NCBI GenBank assembly: GCA_937873665.1
Contig: CALMYW010000516.1
Coordinates: 112,749 to 176,748, forward strand
Source: an uncultured Sphingorhabdus sp.
Lineage (GTDB): Bacteria > Pseudomonadota > Alphaproteobacteria > Sphingomonadales > Sphingomonadaceae
DNA length: 64,000 bases
Direction of reading: 5' to 3'
This document shows, in pieces, positions 42,542 to 52,573 of the stretch (position 1 is the stretch's first letter; each line of letters opens with the position of its first letter). Position numbers and translations under genes: made by a program. Under the pieces are notes generated by a model. It did not search any database. It saw nothing but the letters and a program-made list of their open reading frames with translations, and had not been told where the DNA came from.

Positions 42542-42568
42542 TAGCACTCACTCATGTTGAGTGCTAAT
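42542..42568. promoter_or_regulatory. CIRCE operator of groESL
   Basis: TTAGCACTC-N9-GAGTGCTAA, a perfect match to the HrcA-binding consensus, lies upstream of groES. It indicates heat-shock control by HrcA, whose gene is not in this window. Confidence 0.97.
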
Positions 42569-42631
42569 GATGGCGAGATAGGGATTATCCCGCTCAGGTC
42601 AAGCGGCGCCGCGCAAAAAAATGCACAGGGC

Positions 42632-42659
42632 TGTAACTATTACTGCATCGCTGGCGAAC
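42632..42659 (+). promoter_or_regulatory. Candidate ECF-type promoter of the bufferin operon
   Basis: TGTAAC (42632-42637), a 17-base spacer and CGAAC (42655-42659) resemble the AAC-type -35 and CG-type -10 of ECF sigma promoters. The site lies about 80 bases before the precursor gene. The sigma factor at 45111 is the natural candidate. Confidence 0.4.
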
Positions 42660-42737
42660 CCCGTTGTGAAGCAGGCATTGCGTCGGGCTTCCGGACCATC
42701 CCCCTGGCCGAAACACTATTCCTATCTGGAGGATTTT

Positions 42738-43028
42738 ATGACTGTTTCCGTATTGAAGATCGCCGCAGCCGCAGCCGCACTTTCCGCTGCAGCAGCGATC
42801 GCGACTACGCCTGCCACTGCAGCCGCTGGTGCCAAGGAAAAATGCTACGGCGTTGCCCTGAAAGCCAAGAATGATTGTGCTGCAGGGCCTGGCACCAGCT
42901 GCGCAGGCACCTCAACCGTCGACTATCAGGGTAATGCCTGGAAATATGTTGCCAAGGGCAGCTGCGTGAAGATGGGCGGATCGCTCACCGCCAAGCAGGG
43001 CAATGCCAAGCCGGTTCCGCAGAGCTGA
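42738..43028 (+). CDS. bufA1: Bufferin-type precursor peptide (DUF2282)
   Basis: A 96-residue peptide with an N-terminal signal sequence (about residues 1-30, Ala-rich) and a conserved DUF2282 core. The core holds four Cys at 36, 47, 55 and 76 (EKCYG, KNDCAAG, TSCAG, GSCVK). In bufferins, MNIO enzymes convert core Cys residues to copper-binding heterocycles, and the product buffers excess copper in the periplasm. The start is ATG 42738 with GGAGG upstream; the long frame from 42621 is not supported. It heads a six-gene unit with its modifying enzymes and its own sigma factor. Confidence 0.88.
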   Translation: MTVSVLKIAAAAAALSAAAAIATTPATAAAGAKEKCYGVALKAKNDCAAGPGTSCAGTSTVDYQGNAWKYVAKGSCVKMGGSLTAKQGNAKPVPQS

Positions 43029-43049
43029 GATCTGCTCTAAAGTCTGCGG

Positions 43050-43931
43050 ATGGACAAGACGGCCAATCAGACGGCGCGACCCGGATATTCCGGTACCCTC
43101 CCCCCAAAAGCCGGGATCGGGTTGAAGCCGCAACATTATGGTGCCGTCCTCGACGCAGAAACCCACCCGGGTCGCCCCGCCTGGGTCGAGGTCCATCCGC
43201 AAAACTATTTCTGTGATGGTGGTCCGCCACATCGCTGGCTGGCCGTCGTCGCAGAACGCTATCCGATCAGTTTCCATTCGGTTGGTTTATCTCTGGGCAC
43301 CGCAGAAGGGTTGATCGACGATCAGCTCGACCGTTTGGCTGCGCTGTGCGAACGATATAAGCCCGCAATGGTTTCAGACCATCTCAGCTTCAGCGGCAAC
43401 GCACATGATCGCTTTGCCGATCTTTTGCCTGTCCCCTACACCAAAGAAGCGCTCGATCATTTTGTCGCACAGGTTGACCGCGTCCAGCAACGGCTCGGCC
43501 GTTCGATTCTGATCGAGAACCCCTCCTGCTATCTGGCCTATGCAGATAATGAAATGCCCGAAATGGAATTCATCGCCCGATTGATCCATCGAACAGGGTG
43601 CGGGTTGCTGCTCGACATCAACAATGTGGTCGTTTCCACTGGCAATCTCGGCGGCGAACCCCGCGATTGGTTGGCGCAGATCAATCCTGATTGGGTAGGC
43701 GAAATCCATCTTGCAGGCCACGCGACCGAAATCCATGAAAGCGGAACGCTTTATATAGACGATCATGGTAGCCCGGTCGGTGACATTGCCTGGATGCTCT
43801 ATCTGGATTTCATTGCGGATCATGGACCGAAGCCGACGCTAATCGAATGGGATACGAACACACCGGATTATGAGGCCTATATGGCCGAGGCGCAAAAGGC
43901 GCAGGCGATCCTCGATGCCGTCGCTCGCTGA
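43050..43931 (+). CDS. bufB1: MNIO-family enzyme (DUF692), bufferin maturation
   Basis: A 293-residue DUF692 protein with a TIM-barrel multinuclear iron-dependent oxidase fold. Visible ligand-type residues are WVEVHPQNYF (Glu, His), PISFHSVGLSLG, VSDHLSFSG, ILIENPSCYL, CGLLLDINNVVVS, IHLAGHATE and IEWDTNTPDY. The enzyme modifies Cys side chains of the precursor encoded just upstream. It overlaps the next gene by 17 bases. The order bufA-bufB-bufC is the described bufferin core. Confidence 0.93.
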   Translation: MDKTANQTARPGYSGTLPPKAGIGLKPQHYGAVLDAETHPGRPAWVEVHPQNYFCDGGPPHRWLAVVAERYPISFHSVGLSLGTAEGLIDDQLDRLAALCERYKPAMVSDHLSFSGNAHDRFADLLPVPYTKEALDHFVAQVDRVQQRLGRSILIENPSCYLAYADNEMPEMEFIARLIHRTGCGLLLDINNVVVSTGNLGGEPRDWLAQINPDWVGEIHLAGHATEIHESGTLYIDDHGSPVGDIAWMLYLDFIADHGPKPTLIEWDTNTPDYEAYMAEAQKAQAILDAVAR

Positions 43932-44646
43932 CGCCCAGCGCAATTTCATCGCGACGGTCAATGAAGGGCCGGGCGCACTGGATGCCGGGCTGTTCGCCGG
44001 GACGCCGGAGCGCGTCATCCTTGGCCTGAAGGCCCATACCAATACGATCAGCCATGCCCGTCTTGTAGCACTCGAAGAGAGCTTCCCGCTGACCCGCGGC
44101 GAAATGGGCGAAACGCCTTTTAATGCATTGTGCCGCGATTATGTCGAAACAACGCCCGCCAAAACTAGTGACCTTGCGCACATCGGCCGTCACTTTGGGT
44201 CGTTCCTACAAAATTCAAGCATTCCCGCTGCTATTCGCGACCTTGCTACAATCGAATGGGCATGGCTGGAAAGCTATCATGCCGCAGATCGGACACCGCT
44301 GACGCTCGAAGCGGTGAGCGCGATGGCCGAAGCGGATCTGTTGGCCCTGCCTATCCTGTTGCACCCCGCAACGCGCCTTTGCGTGTTGCACGCTCCTCTG
44401 GCGGCTTCGCTCGCTCATCTCGCTAGCGAAACAGATATGCCGCAAGCGATTTTGGTTGTTCGCCCGGAGGCTGAAGTCCGGCTGCTCGCCATCGACGCAC
44501 GCACGCTCCAATGCGTAGAAAAATGCCTGCATCCCAACACCATCGGTAACCTTCTCGCACTCGCCAGCGAACAAGGGGAAGATACCGACCCCATCGGGCC
44601 GGTTCTGACCCTGATCGGTACCGGCGCGCTGGTCGCGATGGAGTGA
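43915..44646 (+). CDS. bufC1: BufC-type partner protein (DUF2063)
   Basis: A 243-residue protein with the DUF2063 N-terminal domain (LADAQRNFIATVNEG, then NTISHARLVALEESFPLTRG and FNALCRDYVETTPAKTSDL, each quoted in part) and a second domain typical of HvfC/BufC proteins. It acts as a precursor-recognition partner of the MNIO enzyme. The start is ATG 43915 inside bufB; the frame upstream to 43870 is only an overlap. It ends four bases before the DoxX gene. Confidence 0.88.
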   Translation: MPSLADAQRNFIATVNEGPGALDAGLFAGTPERVILGLKAHTNTISHARLVALEESFPLTRGEMGETPFNALCRDYVETTPAKTSDLAHIGRHFGSFLQNSSIPAAIRDLATIEWAWLESYHAADRTPLTLEAVSAMAEADLLALPILLHPATRLCVLHAPLAASLAHLASETDMPQAILVVRPEAEVRLLAIDARTLQCVEKCLHPNTIGNLLALASEQGEDTDPIGPVLTLIGTGALVAME

Positions 44647-44649
44647 GAG

Positions 44650-45114
44650 ATGTTGCAGACGCTGGCTCGACCCTATGACCGTTTTGTCGCCCTGATTTCC
44701 GACGGATTTGTCGAATCTCTGATGCTGCTTTTTGTCCGTGTAACGCTGGCGGGTATTTTCTGGCGCTCGGGACGTACAAAGGTTGAGGAAAGCAGCTGGC
44801 TGTCGGTCAGCGAGACCACCATCTACCAATTTGCCGAAGATCCGTTCAACAAGGTGCCATTGCTGCCCCCCGAACTCGCAGCGCATCTGACGACCTATGC
44901 CGAACATGCCTTGCCGATCTTGCTGGTGCTTGGGCTGTTCACAAGGCTCTCGGCGCTGGCCTTGCTGGGCATGACCGTGGTGATCCAGATATTCGTTTTC
45001 CCCGAAGCATGGTGGCAGGTGCACAGCCTTTGGGTCGCGCTCGCGCTGATACTCATTGTGCGCGGGGGCGGCGGTCTGTCGGTTGATGCATTGCTTTCAG
45101 GCCGCCGCGCGTGA
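44650..45114 (+). CDS. DoxX-like membrane protein
   Basis: A 154-residue inner-membrane protein with about four transmembrane segments. DoxX family features are LMLLFVRVTLAGIFWRSGRTK near the N-terminus, AEHALPILLVLGLFTRLSAL and a Trp-rich QIFVFPEAWWQVHS. DoxX genes are common members of bufferin operons and may take part in redox or metal handling. The stop codon overlaps the GTG start of the sigma-factor gene. Confidence 0.9.
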   Translation: MLQTLARPYDRFVALISDGFVESLMLLFVRVTLAGIFWRSGRTKVEESSWLSVSETTIYQFAEDPFNKVPLLPPELAAHLTTYAEHALPILLVLGLFTRLSALALLGMTVVIQIFVFPEAWWQVHSLWVALALILIVRGGGGLSVDALLSGRRA

Positions 45115-45638
45115 TTGCGAAAGAGGAAGGACTGCGCAGGCTGATGCGAATGTCGCAAACTGGCGACAAGCAGGCCTATGCCGTCCTCCTCGAACAATGT
45201 GGCAGTTGGCTTGCCCGTTATTTCCGGCAAAAAATTGCCCCTGACGCGATTGACGATCTGGTGCAGGAAACTCTGATCTCGCTCCATCGCAAAAGGGCAA
45301 GTTACGACCCTTCCCGCCCTTTCCTGCCCTGGCTCGCCGCGATCGCGCGCTATCGCTGGGTGGATCGGCTGCGGCAAAGCTATCGCCAGCAGACCGAGGC
45401 GCTGGATCACCATGACGCGGCCGAAGAAAGCCATGAAGAAGTCGTTGGTGCGCGCATCAGCATAGATCGTCTGCTCGACCTCATTCCGTCACCGCAGGCG
45501 GAGGTCATCCGCATCGTCAAGATCGATGGCCACAGCATCGCCGAAGCGTGTCACCAGACCGGCCAGTCGGAAACATTGGTTAAAGTGAATATCCATCGCG
45601 GCTTGAGAAAACTGGCCGCCCTGATCGAGAATGAATGA
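45111..45638 (+). CDS. ECF-family RNA polymerase sigma factor (SigF-like)
   Basis: A 175-residue sigma-70 family protein of ECF type. Region 2 has IAPDAIDDLVQETLISLHRKR and FLPWLAAIARYRWVDRLR. Region 4 has LIPSPQAEVIRIVKIDGHSIAEACHQTGQSETLVKVNIHRGLRKL (both quoted in part of the helix-turn-helix). It starts with GTG 45111 inside the doxX stop codon and overlaps the DUF1109 gene by eight bases. A sigma factor with a DUF1109 partner beside DUF2282/DUF692 genes matches the SigF-NrsF arrangement of Caulobacter. Confidence 0.93.
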   Translation: MIAKEEGLRRLMRMSQTGDKQAYAVLLEQCGSWLARYFRQKIAPDAIDDLVQETLISLHRKRASYDPSRPFLPWLAAIARYRWVDRLRQSYRQQTEALDHHDAAEESHEEVVGARISIDRLLDLIPSPQAEVIRIVKIDGHSIAEACHQTGQSETLVKVNIHRGLRKLAALIENE

Positions 45639-46278
45639 CAAAATGCAACATCCCTTCAACATTTCGCAGCTCGTCGACGAACTGGAGCCTGTGCGACCGA
45701 TGAGCTTGCGGCGGGCGTTGATCCTGCCTGTCGGAATGACCATGGCGGCAATTGCCGTGATCGCGGCTTATGCCGGTATCCGCGCGGACCTGATGGCAGG
45801 CGCACCACACCCGATGTTCCTGTTGCGCGCAGGGACCTTGCTGTTGTTGGGGCTGGTTTGTGCGGCAACACTGCTGGCCATGGCCAATCCCGGTGTCGGT
45901 CGCCATAGCAATGGCTGGAAAACCGCGCTGACCGCAGCTTTGCTCTTTCCATTGGCAGCGACGATACTCGCCGTTGCGGGACAACCGAGCGGGTCTTCTG
46001 GTACGATGCAATCTGGTATCCAGTGCCTGACTTTTAGCTTCATCGGCGGCCTTGCGACCGCCATTCCGATGGTGTTGTGGCTGCGTCGTGGGGCCCCGGT
46101 CGCACCGGAAAAAGCAGGGTGGCTGACAGGGCTTGCTGCAGGTGGACTGGGTGCCTTTGCCTATAATTTCCACTGCCCGTTCAACAGCATCGTTTATACG
46201 GGCTTCTGGTACACGCTCGCTGTTAGTATCTGCGCACTGCTCGGTCGGCTGATCGTGCCGCGCCTGATCCGCTGGTAA
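45631..46278 (+). CDS. DUF1109 membrane anti-sigma factor (NrsF-like)
   Basis: A 215-residue protein with a short cytoplasmic N-terminus (about 30 residues) and six transmembrane helices, the DUF1109 layout. Two Cys residues on the periplasmic side of the helices (GIQCLTF and FHCPFNS) match the paired Cys of NrsF proteins that sense metal or oxidative stress and release the sigma factor. It closes the operon and is convergent with hisF, with no base between the stops. Confidence 0.9.
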   Translation: MNDKMQHPFNISQLVDELEPVRPMSLRRALILPVGMTMAAIAVIAAYAGIRADLMAGAPHPMFLLRAGTLLLLGLVCAATLLAMANPGVGRHSNGWKTALTAALLFPLAATILAVAGQPSGSSGTMQSGIQCLTFSFIGGLATAIPMVLWLRRGAPVAPEKAGWLTGLAAGGLGAFAYNFHCPFNSIVYTGFWYTLAVSICALLGRLIVPRLIRW

Positions 46279-47046
46279 TCAGCCGCGCGCTGGCAAACCT
46301 GCGGCCCGCAGCGCGGCATGCGCTTCGGCGATGCTGTAGGTGCCGAAATGGAAGATCGAAGCCGCCAGCACCGCGCTGGCATGGCCCTTGGTTACGCCCT
46401 CAACCAGATGGCCAAGCGTTCCCACACCGCCGCTGGCGATCACTGGCACGTCCACGGCATCGGCAATAGTGCGCGTGAGTTCAAGGTCGAAACCGATCTT
46501 GGTTCCATCGCGGTCCATGCTGGTAACCAGCAGTTCGCCTGCGCCGAGTTCGGCAATTTTCAGCGCATGCTCGACTGCATCGATCCCCGTCGGCTTGCGC
46601 CCGCCATGGGTGAAAATTTCCCAGCCGTCGCGGCCATCGGACCAGCGCTTGGCATCGACCGAGGCAACGACGCACTGGCTGCCGAAACGCTCGGCGATGT
46701 CCGCGACCACTTCGGGTCGCGCAACGGCAGCGCTGTTCACGGCGACCTTATCCGCCCCGGCGAGCAGCAAAGCCCGCGCATCTTCGCCACTGCGCACCCC
46801 GCCGCCAACGGTCAGCGGCATGAAGCAGACTTCGGCTGTGCGGCGGACGACATCGAGGATCGTGTCGCGCCCTTCGTGGCTGGCGGTGATATCCAGGAAG
46901 CAGAGCTCGTCCGCGCCCGCTTCATCATAGGCTTTGGCCTGTTCGACCGGATCGCCCGCATCCATCAGATCGACGAAATTGACACCCTTGACCACGCGGC
47001 CATTGGCGACATCAAGACAAGGAATGACGCGGATGCGGACGGTCAT
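46279..47046 (-). CDS. hisF: Imidazole glycerol phosphate synthase cyclase subunit
   Basis: A 255-residue TIM barrel: [16 protein letters not shown] (catalytic Asp near 11), [38 protein letters not shown] (catalytic Asp) and the second phosphate site [12 protein letters not shown]. With HisH it makes imidazole glycerol phosphate and AICAR. It overlaps hisA by four bases and is the last gene of hisBHAF. Confidence 0.98.
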   Translation of the reverse strand: MTVRIRVIPCLDVANGRVVKGVNFVDLMDAGDPVEQAKAYDEAGADELCFLDITASHEGRDTILDVVRRTAEVCFMPLTVGGGVRSGEDARALLLAGADKVAVNSAAVARPEVVADIAERFGSQCVVASVDAKRWSDGRDGWEIFTHGGRKPTGIDAVEHALKIAELGAGELLVTSMDRDGTKIGFDLELTRTIADAVDVPVIASGGVGTLGHLVEGVTKGHASAVLAASIFHFGTYSIAEAHAALRAAGLPARG

Positions 47047-47771
47047 CCCCGGTTCGCAATCCTGATCGCCGTCGCCAGATCCAGACGCCCATCATAGATC
47101 GCCCGCCCGGTAATCACGCCCTCAATCCCGTCCTGCGCGTGCAAAGCCAGCACGTGGATTTCATCAATGCCTTTCACGCCGCCGCTCGCAATCACCGGAA
47201 TATCCACGGAACGCGCCAGATCGACCGTCGCGTCGATGTTACAGCCGGTCAACATTCCGTCGCGGCCAACGTCGGTGAAGAGCAGACTGGCGACGCCTGC
47301 ATCCTCGAACCGGCGGGCAAGGTCGATAACCGGCATGTCCGATTTTTCGGCCCAGCCTTCGGTCGCGACAAAGCCATCGCGTGCATCGACAGCAACCACA
47401 ATGCCGTTTTCAAATTCGTGTGCCATATCCTTGACGAACTGCGGATCCTTGAGCGCCGCAGTGCCGATTACCAGTCGCGCCACGCCCAGATCGAACCAAC
47501 GCTCGACCGTATCACGGTTGCGGATGCCGCCACCCAGTTGCACATAGCCGGGGAAATTCTCGATGATATATTCGACCGCCTCGGCGTTCTCCGGTTTCCC
47601 AGCGAAAGCGCCATCCAGATCGACAACATGCAGATGCTCTGCCCCGGCCTCGGCAAAGAGCAGCGCCTGCGCTGCCGGATCATCGGCATAGACGGTTGCA
47701 CGATCCATATCACCTTCGGCAAGGCGCACAACCTGCCCACCTTTCAGGTCAATCGCGGGAAAGACTATCAT
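47043..47771 (-). CDS. hisA: ProFAR isomerase
   Basis: A 242-residue half-barrel-duplicated isomerase: [15 protein letters not shown] (catalytic Asp), [28 protein letters not shown] (second Asp) and [12 protein letters not shown]. The start at ATG 47771 overlaps the hisH stop by four bases; a GTG at 47780 is less likely. It acts just before HisHF in histidine synthesis. Confidence 0.98.
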   Translation of the reverse strand: MIVFPAIDLKGGQVVRLAEGDMDRATVYADDPAAQALLFAEAGAEHLHVVDLDGAFAGKPENAEAVEYIIENFPGYVQLGGGIRNRDTVERWFDLGVARLVIGTAALKDPQFVKDMAHEFENGIVVAVDARDGFVATEGWAEKSDMPVIDLARRFEDAGVASLLFTDVGRDGMLTGCNIDATVDLARSVDIPVIASGGVKGIDEIHVLALHAQDGIEGVITGRAIYDGRLDLATAIRIANRG

Positions 47772-48385
47772 GGGTTCCACTCCAGAAATCTAGCGAGCGT
47801 GGCTATTCCATAAGACTGGCTCTTCTCGGGATGGAACTGCACCCCGAGGATATTGTCCTTTGCCACTGCCGCCACACGCGCACCGCCATGGTCGGTGGTG
47901 GCCAGCACATGCGCCTTATCAGCAGCGTCGAAATGATAGCCGTGCAGGAAATAGGCCTCCCCGGTCTCCACAACCGGATGCGCTCCGTGCACGTTGACAT
48001 CGTTCCAGCCCATATGCGGAACCTTCAGGCCCGGAGCAGGTTCGATCGCCCGCACTGTGCCGCCGATCCAGCCCAGCCCCTTGGTACTGCCATGCTCCAC
48101 GCCCTCATCGGCGAGCAATTGCATGCCTACACATATGCCAAGGAAAGGCGCGGCATCGCGCAGCACGCGCTGCTCCAGCGCCTGTATCATCCCGTCGATA
48201 CCCGAAACGCCTTCCATGCAATGGGCAAAGGCGCCAACGCCGGGGAGGACAATGCGCTCCGCACGGGCGACGACCTCCGGATCGGCAGTCACAGCAATAT
48301 CCGCCGCCCCTGCTGCCTTCAGCGCGTTTCGAACCGATTGGAGATTGCCCGCGCCATAGTCGATCAGCGCGACGCGCTCAGCCAC
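47768..48385 (-). CDS. hisH: Imidazole glycerol phosphate synthase glutaminase subunit
   Basis: A 205-residue class I glutamine amidotransferase. It has [16 protein letters not shown] at the N-terminus, the nucleophile Cys in [13 protein letters not shown] and the His-x-Glu pair in [10 protein letters not shown]. It starts with GTG 48385 and overlaps hisB by eight bases. It feeds ammonia to HisF. Confidence 0.98.
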   Translation of the reverse strand: MAERVALIDYGAGNLQSVRNALKAAGAADIAVTADPEVVARAERIVLPGVGAFAHCMEGVSGIDGMIQALEQRVLRDAAPFLGICVGMQLLADEGVEHGSTKGLGWIGGTVRAIEPAPGLKVPHMGWNDVNVHGAHPVVETGEAYFLHGYHFDAADKAHVLATTDHGGARVAAVAKDNILGVQFHPEKSQSYGIATLARFLEWNP

Positions 48386-48971
48386 CTAATATCCCCTTGG
48401 TCGAGGGGATCGCCCCGCCCTTGCGCGGATCAATCTCGACCGCCTGCCGCATCGCGCGGGCAAAGCCCTTGTAGATGCTCTCCGCGATATGGTGGTTGTT
48501 CTTGCCGTACAGCAATTCGATATGCAGCGTCAGCCCGACGGCATCGGCGATCGAATGGAACCAATGCTCAAACAGTTCGGTATCCATCTCGCCGAGGCGT
48601 TCCTGCGTGAAGCCCGCTTTCCAGACGAAATAGGGCCGCCCGGAAATATCGAGCGCAACACGGCTCAAAGTCTCGTCCATCGGCGAATAGGCGCTGCCAT
48701 AGCGCACGATTCCGCCCTTATCGCCCAGCGCTTTCAGAATCGCTTGCCCGATGGCAATCGCGCTATCCTCAGCCGTGTGATGCTGGTCGACATGCAGGTC
48801 GCCCTTGATGAGGCAGTTGATGTCGATCATCGAATGGCGCGAAAACTGCTCGATCATATGGTCGAGAAAGCCGATCCCGGTCGAAATTTCATACTGACCG
48901 GTGCCGTCGAGATTCACCTCGACCGCGATTTCGGTTTCCTTGGTGTTCCGGTTGATCGAGGCGGTGCGCAT
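48378..48971 (-). CDS. hisB: Imidazoleglycerol-phosphate dehydratase
   Basis: A 197-residue monofunctional HisB. Metal-binding motifs [12 protein letters not shown] (about 70-81) and [26 protein letters not shown] are both present, and the N-terminal [17 protein letters not shown] is typical. It is the first gene of the his operon in this window; hisE and hisI are not present here. Confidence 0.98.
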   Translation of the reverse strand: MRTASINRNTKETEIAVEVNLDGTGQYEISTGIGFLDHMIEQFSRHSMIDINCLIKGDLHVDQHHTAEDSAIAIGQAILKALGDKGGIVRYGSAYSPMDETLSRVALDISGRPYFVWKAGFTQERLGEMDTELFEHWFHSIADAVGLTLHIELLYGKNNHHIAESIYKGFARAMRQAVEIDPRKGGAIPSTKGILGG

Positions 48972-49075
48972 GGCTGTGCGCTATAGGCCGATAAAATGCC
49001 AGTGCAAGTGCGCGAACCTATGCCTTGCTAAAGTTCATCTTGATTTCAAATCGCGGTCAGTCCACCAAGGCGAGC

Positions 49076-49545
49076 ATGAGCGACGACGCCCCTGACAGCC
49101 TGATTCCCTATGACGATATCGTGCAGGAGGCTCTGCGCGCGGTGGTAGGACGCGTACTCGGCGAAGTCATGGTCAGCGGTCTTCCCGGCGACCATCATTT
49201 CTACATCACCTTCAAGACCCGTGCAGCTGGCGTTGCCATCCCGGTGCATCTGATGGAGCGTTTCCCCGACGAAATGACCATCGTGATGCAGCATAAATAT
49301 TGGGATCTAAAGGTCGGTGAGGATTATTTCGAGGTCGGCCTGTCATTCAGCCAGGTGCCCGCACATCTGCACATCCCCTTTTCGGCGATCACCGCCTTTG
49401 TCGATCCTGCAGTCGATTTCGCGCTGCAATTCCATGTCGACGCCGAATCCGGCCCCGAACCGCACGAACAGGCCGAAAATGACGGCCCGACCATCGAGCA
49501 GGAAGACGGCTCGAACGTCGTGACGGTGGATTTCGGGCGGAAGAA

Positions 49546-49549
<4 letters not shown>
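49076..49549 (+). CDS. sspB: SspB-like ClpXP adaptor
   Basis: A 157-residue protein of the SspB family in its alphaproteobacterial form. It has [20 protein letters not shown] at the start, [35 protein letters not shown] and an acidic linker ending with the ClpX-binding tail [11 protein letters not shown]. It delivers ssrA-tagged proteins to ClpXP. The start is ATG 49076. The stop codon overlaps the GTG of fumC. Confidence 0.93.
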
Positions 49550-50931
<1,382 letters not shown>

Positions 50932-50969
50932 TTATCCACACCACCCTGTGGAAAAAGGAGTTATCCACA
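50932..50969. promoter_or_regulatory. Cluster of DnaA boxes after fumC
   Basis: Two perfect TTATCCACA boxes in direct orientation (50932-50940 and 50961-50969) flank an inverted TTTTCCACA variant (TGTGGAAAA at 50947-50955). The last box overlaps the start codon of the next gene. Confidence 0.6.
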
Positions 50970-51166
50970 TGCCCCTGTTGAAAACCATTGCCGGAGCCGT
51001 TGTCGGAGAAGTTGTCGGGCGCAAGCGCGGTCATGGCCTTTTGGGTGCGGGGCTGGGGATCGCGGCCACACGGATCGCCTCCCGCTCGATACCAGGCGCG
51101 CTGCTCGTGGGTGGGGCTTTGGTAGCCAAAGCGCTTTACGACAAGCGCAAGAGGCGGAATGGCTAA
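50969..51166 (+). CDS. Small hydrophobic/basic protein of unknown function
   Basis: A 65-residue protein: a Gly/Ala-rich, mostly hydrophobic body (LLKTIAGAVVGEVVG, then LLGAGLGIAATRIASRS and GALLVGGALVAKALYD) and a strongly basic end (KRKRRNG). It may associate with the membrane. AAAAAGGAG lies ten bases before ATG 50969. The DnaA boxes overlap its leader. I do not recognise the family. Confidence 0.6.
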   Translation: MPLLKTIAGAVVGEVVGRKRGHGLLGAGLGIAATRIASRSIPGALLVGGALVAKALYDKRKRRNG

Positions 51167-51774
51167 GCCTTCCCCGTCACCCAATATCCGCTTGCGCCCG
51201 CCTGCCATTCCTTGACGCTTTCGAGCGGGGCGGCGAGCATCAATATGTTGAGCGCGAGATTGTCGCGGATCATCCAGCCGACGAATAGCTCCATCGCCAG
51301 CCCGAGCGCCAGCGTTGCCTTCCAGGGCAAACGCGAAGCCACGAAGAAGCCGAATATCATCCAGGCAATGTCCGCCAGCGAATTGACAATGCTGTCGCCG
51401 GCATAGCCATAGGAAATGGTCACCTCGCGATAACGGTCGATGATCACTGGCGAATTTTCCAGTATCTCCCATGCACCCTCAACCAGTATTGCGAGCGCCA
51501 CCGCGACGCCCAGTGGGAACAGCGCAGGCCATTTACGGCGCAACAGATAGCCCGCTCCGTAAAACAGGAACCCATGGATGATGTGGCTCGGCGTGTACCA
51601 GTCGGCAAGATGCTGGCTGTTTTCGCTCGATTGCACAACCAGATGGAGCAATTTCACATCGCCGCACGCGCAAATCGGCGGGCGGCCCATCGACCACAGG
51701 ATTGCACCGATAATTGCGAAAAGCAGGATGGCGATCAGTGCGCTGAACTTGCTGATCCGAAGCGGCCAATTCAT
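51163..51774 (-). CDS. DUF2585 (UPF0314) membrane protein
   Basis: A 203-residue inner-membrane protein with about five transmembrane segments. The DUF2585 pattern is visible: MGRPPICACGDVKLLH, then SSENSQHLADWYTPSHIIHG, EGAWEILENSPVIIDRYRE and YAGDSIVNSLADI (quoted in part). The family is found mainly in alphaproteobacteria and its role is unknown. The start is ATG 51774 (MNWPLRISKF); the longer frame reads through a palindromic repeat. It is convergent with the small protein gene, overlapping by four bases. Confidence 0.88.
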   Translation of the reverse strand: MNWPLRISKFSALIAILLFAIIGAILWSMGRPPICACGDVKLLHLVVQSSENSQHLADWYTPSHIIHGFLFYGAGYLLRRKWPALFPLGVAVALAILVEGAWEILENSPVIIDRYREVTISYGYAGDSIVNSLADIAWMIFGFFVASRLPWKATLALGLAMELFVGWMIRDNLALNILMLAAPLESVKEWQAGASGYWVTGKA

Positions 51775-51804
51775 GTACACACTCCCCGTTTCAAAACCGT
51801 AGTG

Positions 51805-51855
51805 CTGAGCCTGTCGAAGCACGCCCAGCAGGCAAGCGCCATTCGACAGGCTCAG
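51805..51855. repeat. Palindromic repeat, family 3
   Basis: Perfect 14-bp arms CTGAGCCTGTCGAA (51805-51818) and its complement (51842-51855) around a 23-base loop. A looser outer pair lies around AGTGCT/GGTGCT. It sits in the divergent gap between the DUF2585 gene and gmk. This palindrome is widespread in this bacterial group. Confidence 0.85.
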
Positions 51856-51931
51856 GGCTTCGGTGCTTTTCGGCATCCGTGCCAATCAAATCCCGCTTGA
51901 CGCCCCGATACCCTTTCGCGCAGTAGCGGCT

Positions 51932-52573
51932 ATGGCCGGTTCCCACAACCAACTCGAACGCCGCGGGCTTTTGTTCGTGCTCTCCTCGCCCTCCGGCGCA
52001 GGCAAATCGACATTGTCGCGGATGCTGCTTGAGGCTGACCCGCAAATCGCGCTTTCGGTCAGTTACACTACCCGTCCACCTCGCCCCGGCGAGATTGACG
52101 GTGTGCATTATCATTTCACTGACGTGCCTACATTCAAGGCGATGGCGGCGAATGGCGAATTCCTCGAATGGGCGCATGTCTTTGGCCACCGTTATGGCAC
52201 GCCGAAAGAGCCGGTCGAGGCCGAACTGGCGGCAGGCCGCGATGTGCTGTTCGATATCGACTGGCAGGGCGCGCAGCAGCTGTATCAGGAAGCAGGCCCT
52301 GACGTCGTCCGCGTCTTTATCCTGCCACCCTCAATCGAAGAATTGGAGCGTCGGCTCCATGCCCGCGCGCAAGACAGCGACGCCGTAATCGGCGAACGCA
52401 TGGCGCGCGCCAAGTCCGAAATCGGCCACTGGGATGGCTATGACTATGTCCTGATCAACGACGACGTAGATGGCTGCTTCGCGCAGGTCCGCCAGATATT
52501 GACCGCAGAGCGGCTAAAGCGGCGGCGGCAAAAGGGTCTGATCGGTTTCGTCCGCGATCTGGTAGCGAGCTAA
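51932..52573 (+). CDS. gmk: Guanylate kinase
   Basis: A 213-residue kinase that phosphorylates GMP to GDP. The P-loop is SPSGAGKST (19-27), the GMP site includes SVSYTTRPPRPGEIDGVHYHF and GNREFLEW-like NGEFLEWAHVFGHRYGTP, and the Walker B-like segment is VLFDIDWQGAQQL. The start is ATG 51932; the longer frame from 51863 enters the palindromic repeat region. It is convergent with the next gene, overlapping by four bases. Confidence 0.97.
   Translation: MAGSHNQLERRGLLFVLSSPSGAGKSTLSRMLLEADPQIALSVSYTTRPPRPGEIDGVHYHFTDVPTFKAMAANGEFLEWAHVFGHRYGTPKEPVEAELAAGRDVLFDIDWQGAQQLYQEAGPDVVRVFILPPSIEELERRLHARAQDSDAVIGERMARAKSEIGHWDGYDYVLINDDVDGCFAQVRQILTAERLKRRRQKGLIGFVRDLVAS

Noticed and set aside
50932..50969. 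Chromosome replication origin
   Set aside because: DnaA boxes alone are not enough. No AT-rich unwinding region and none of the usual origin neighbours (dnaA, dnaN, hemE, parAB) lie here.
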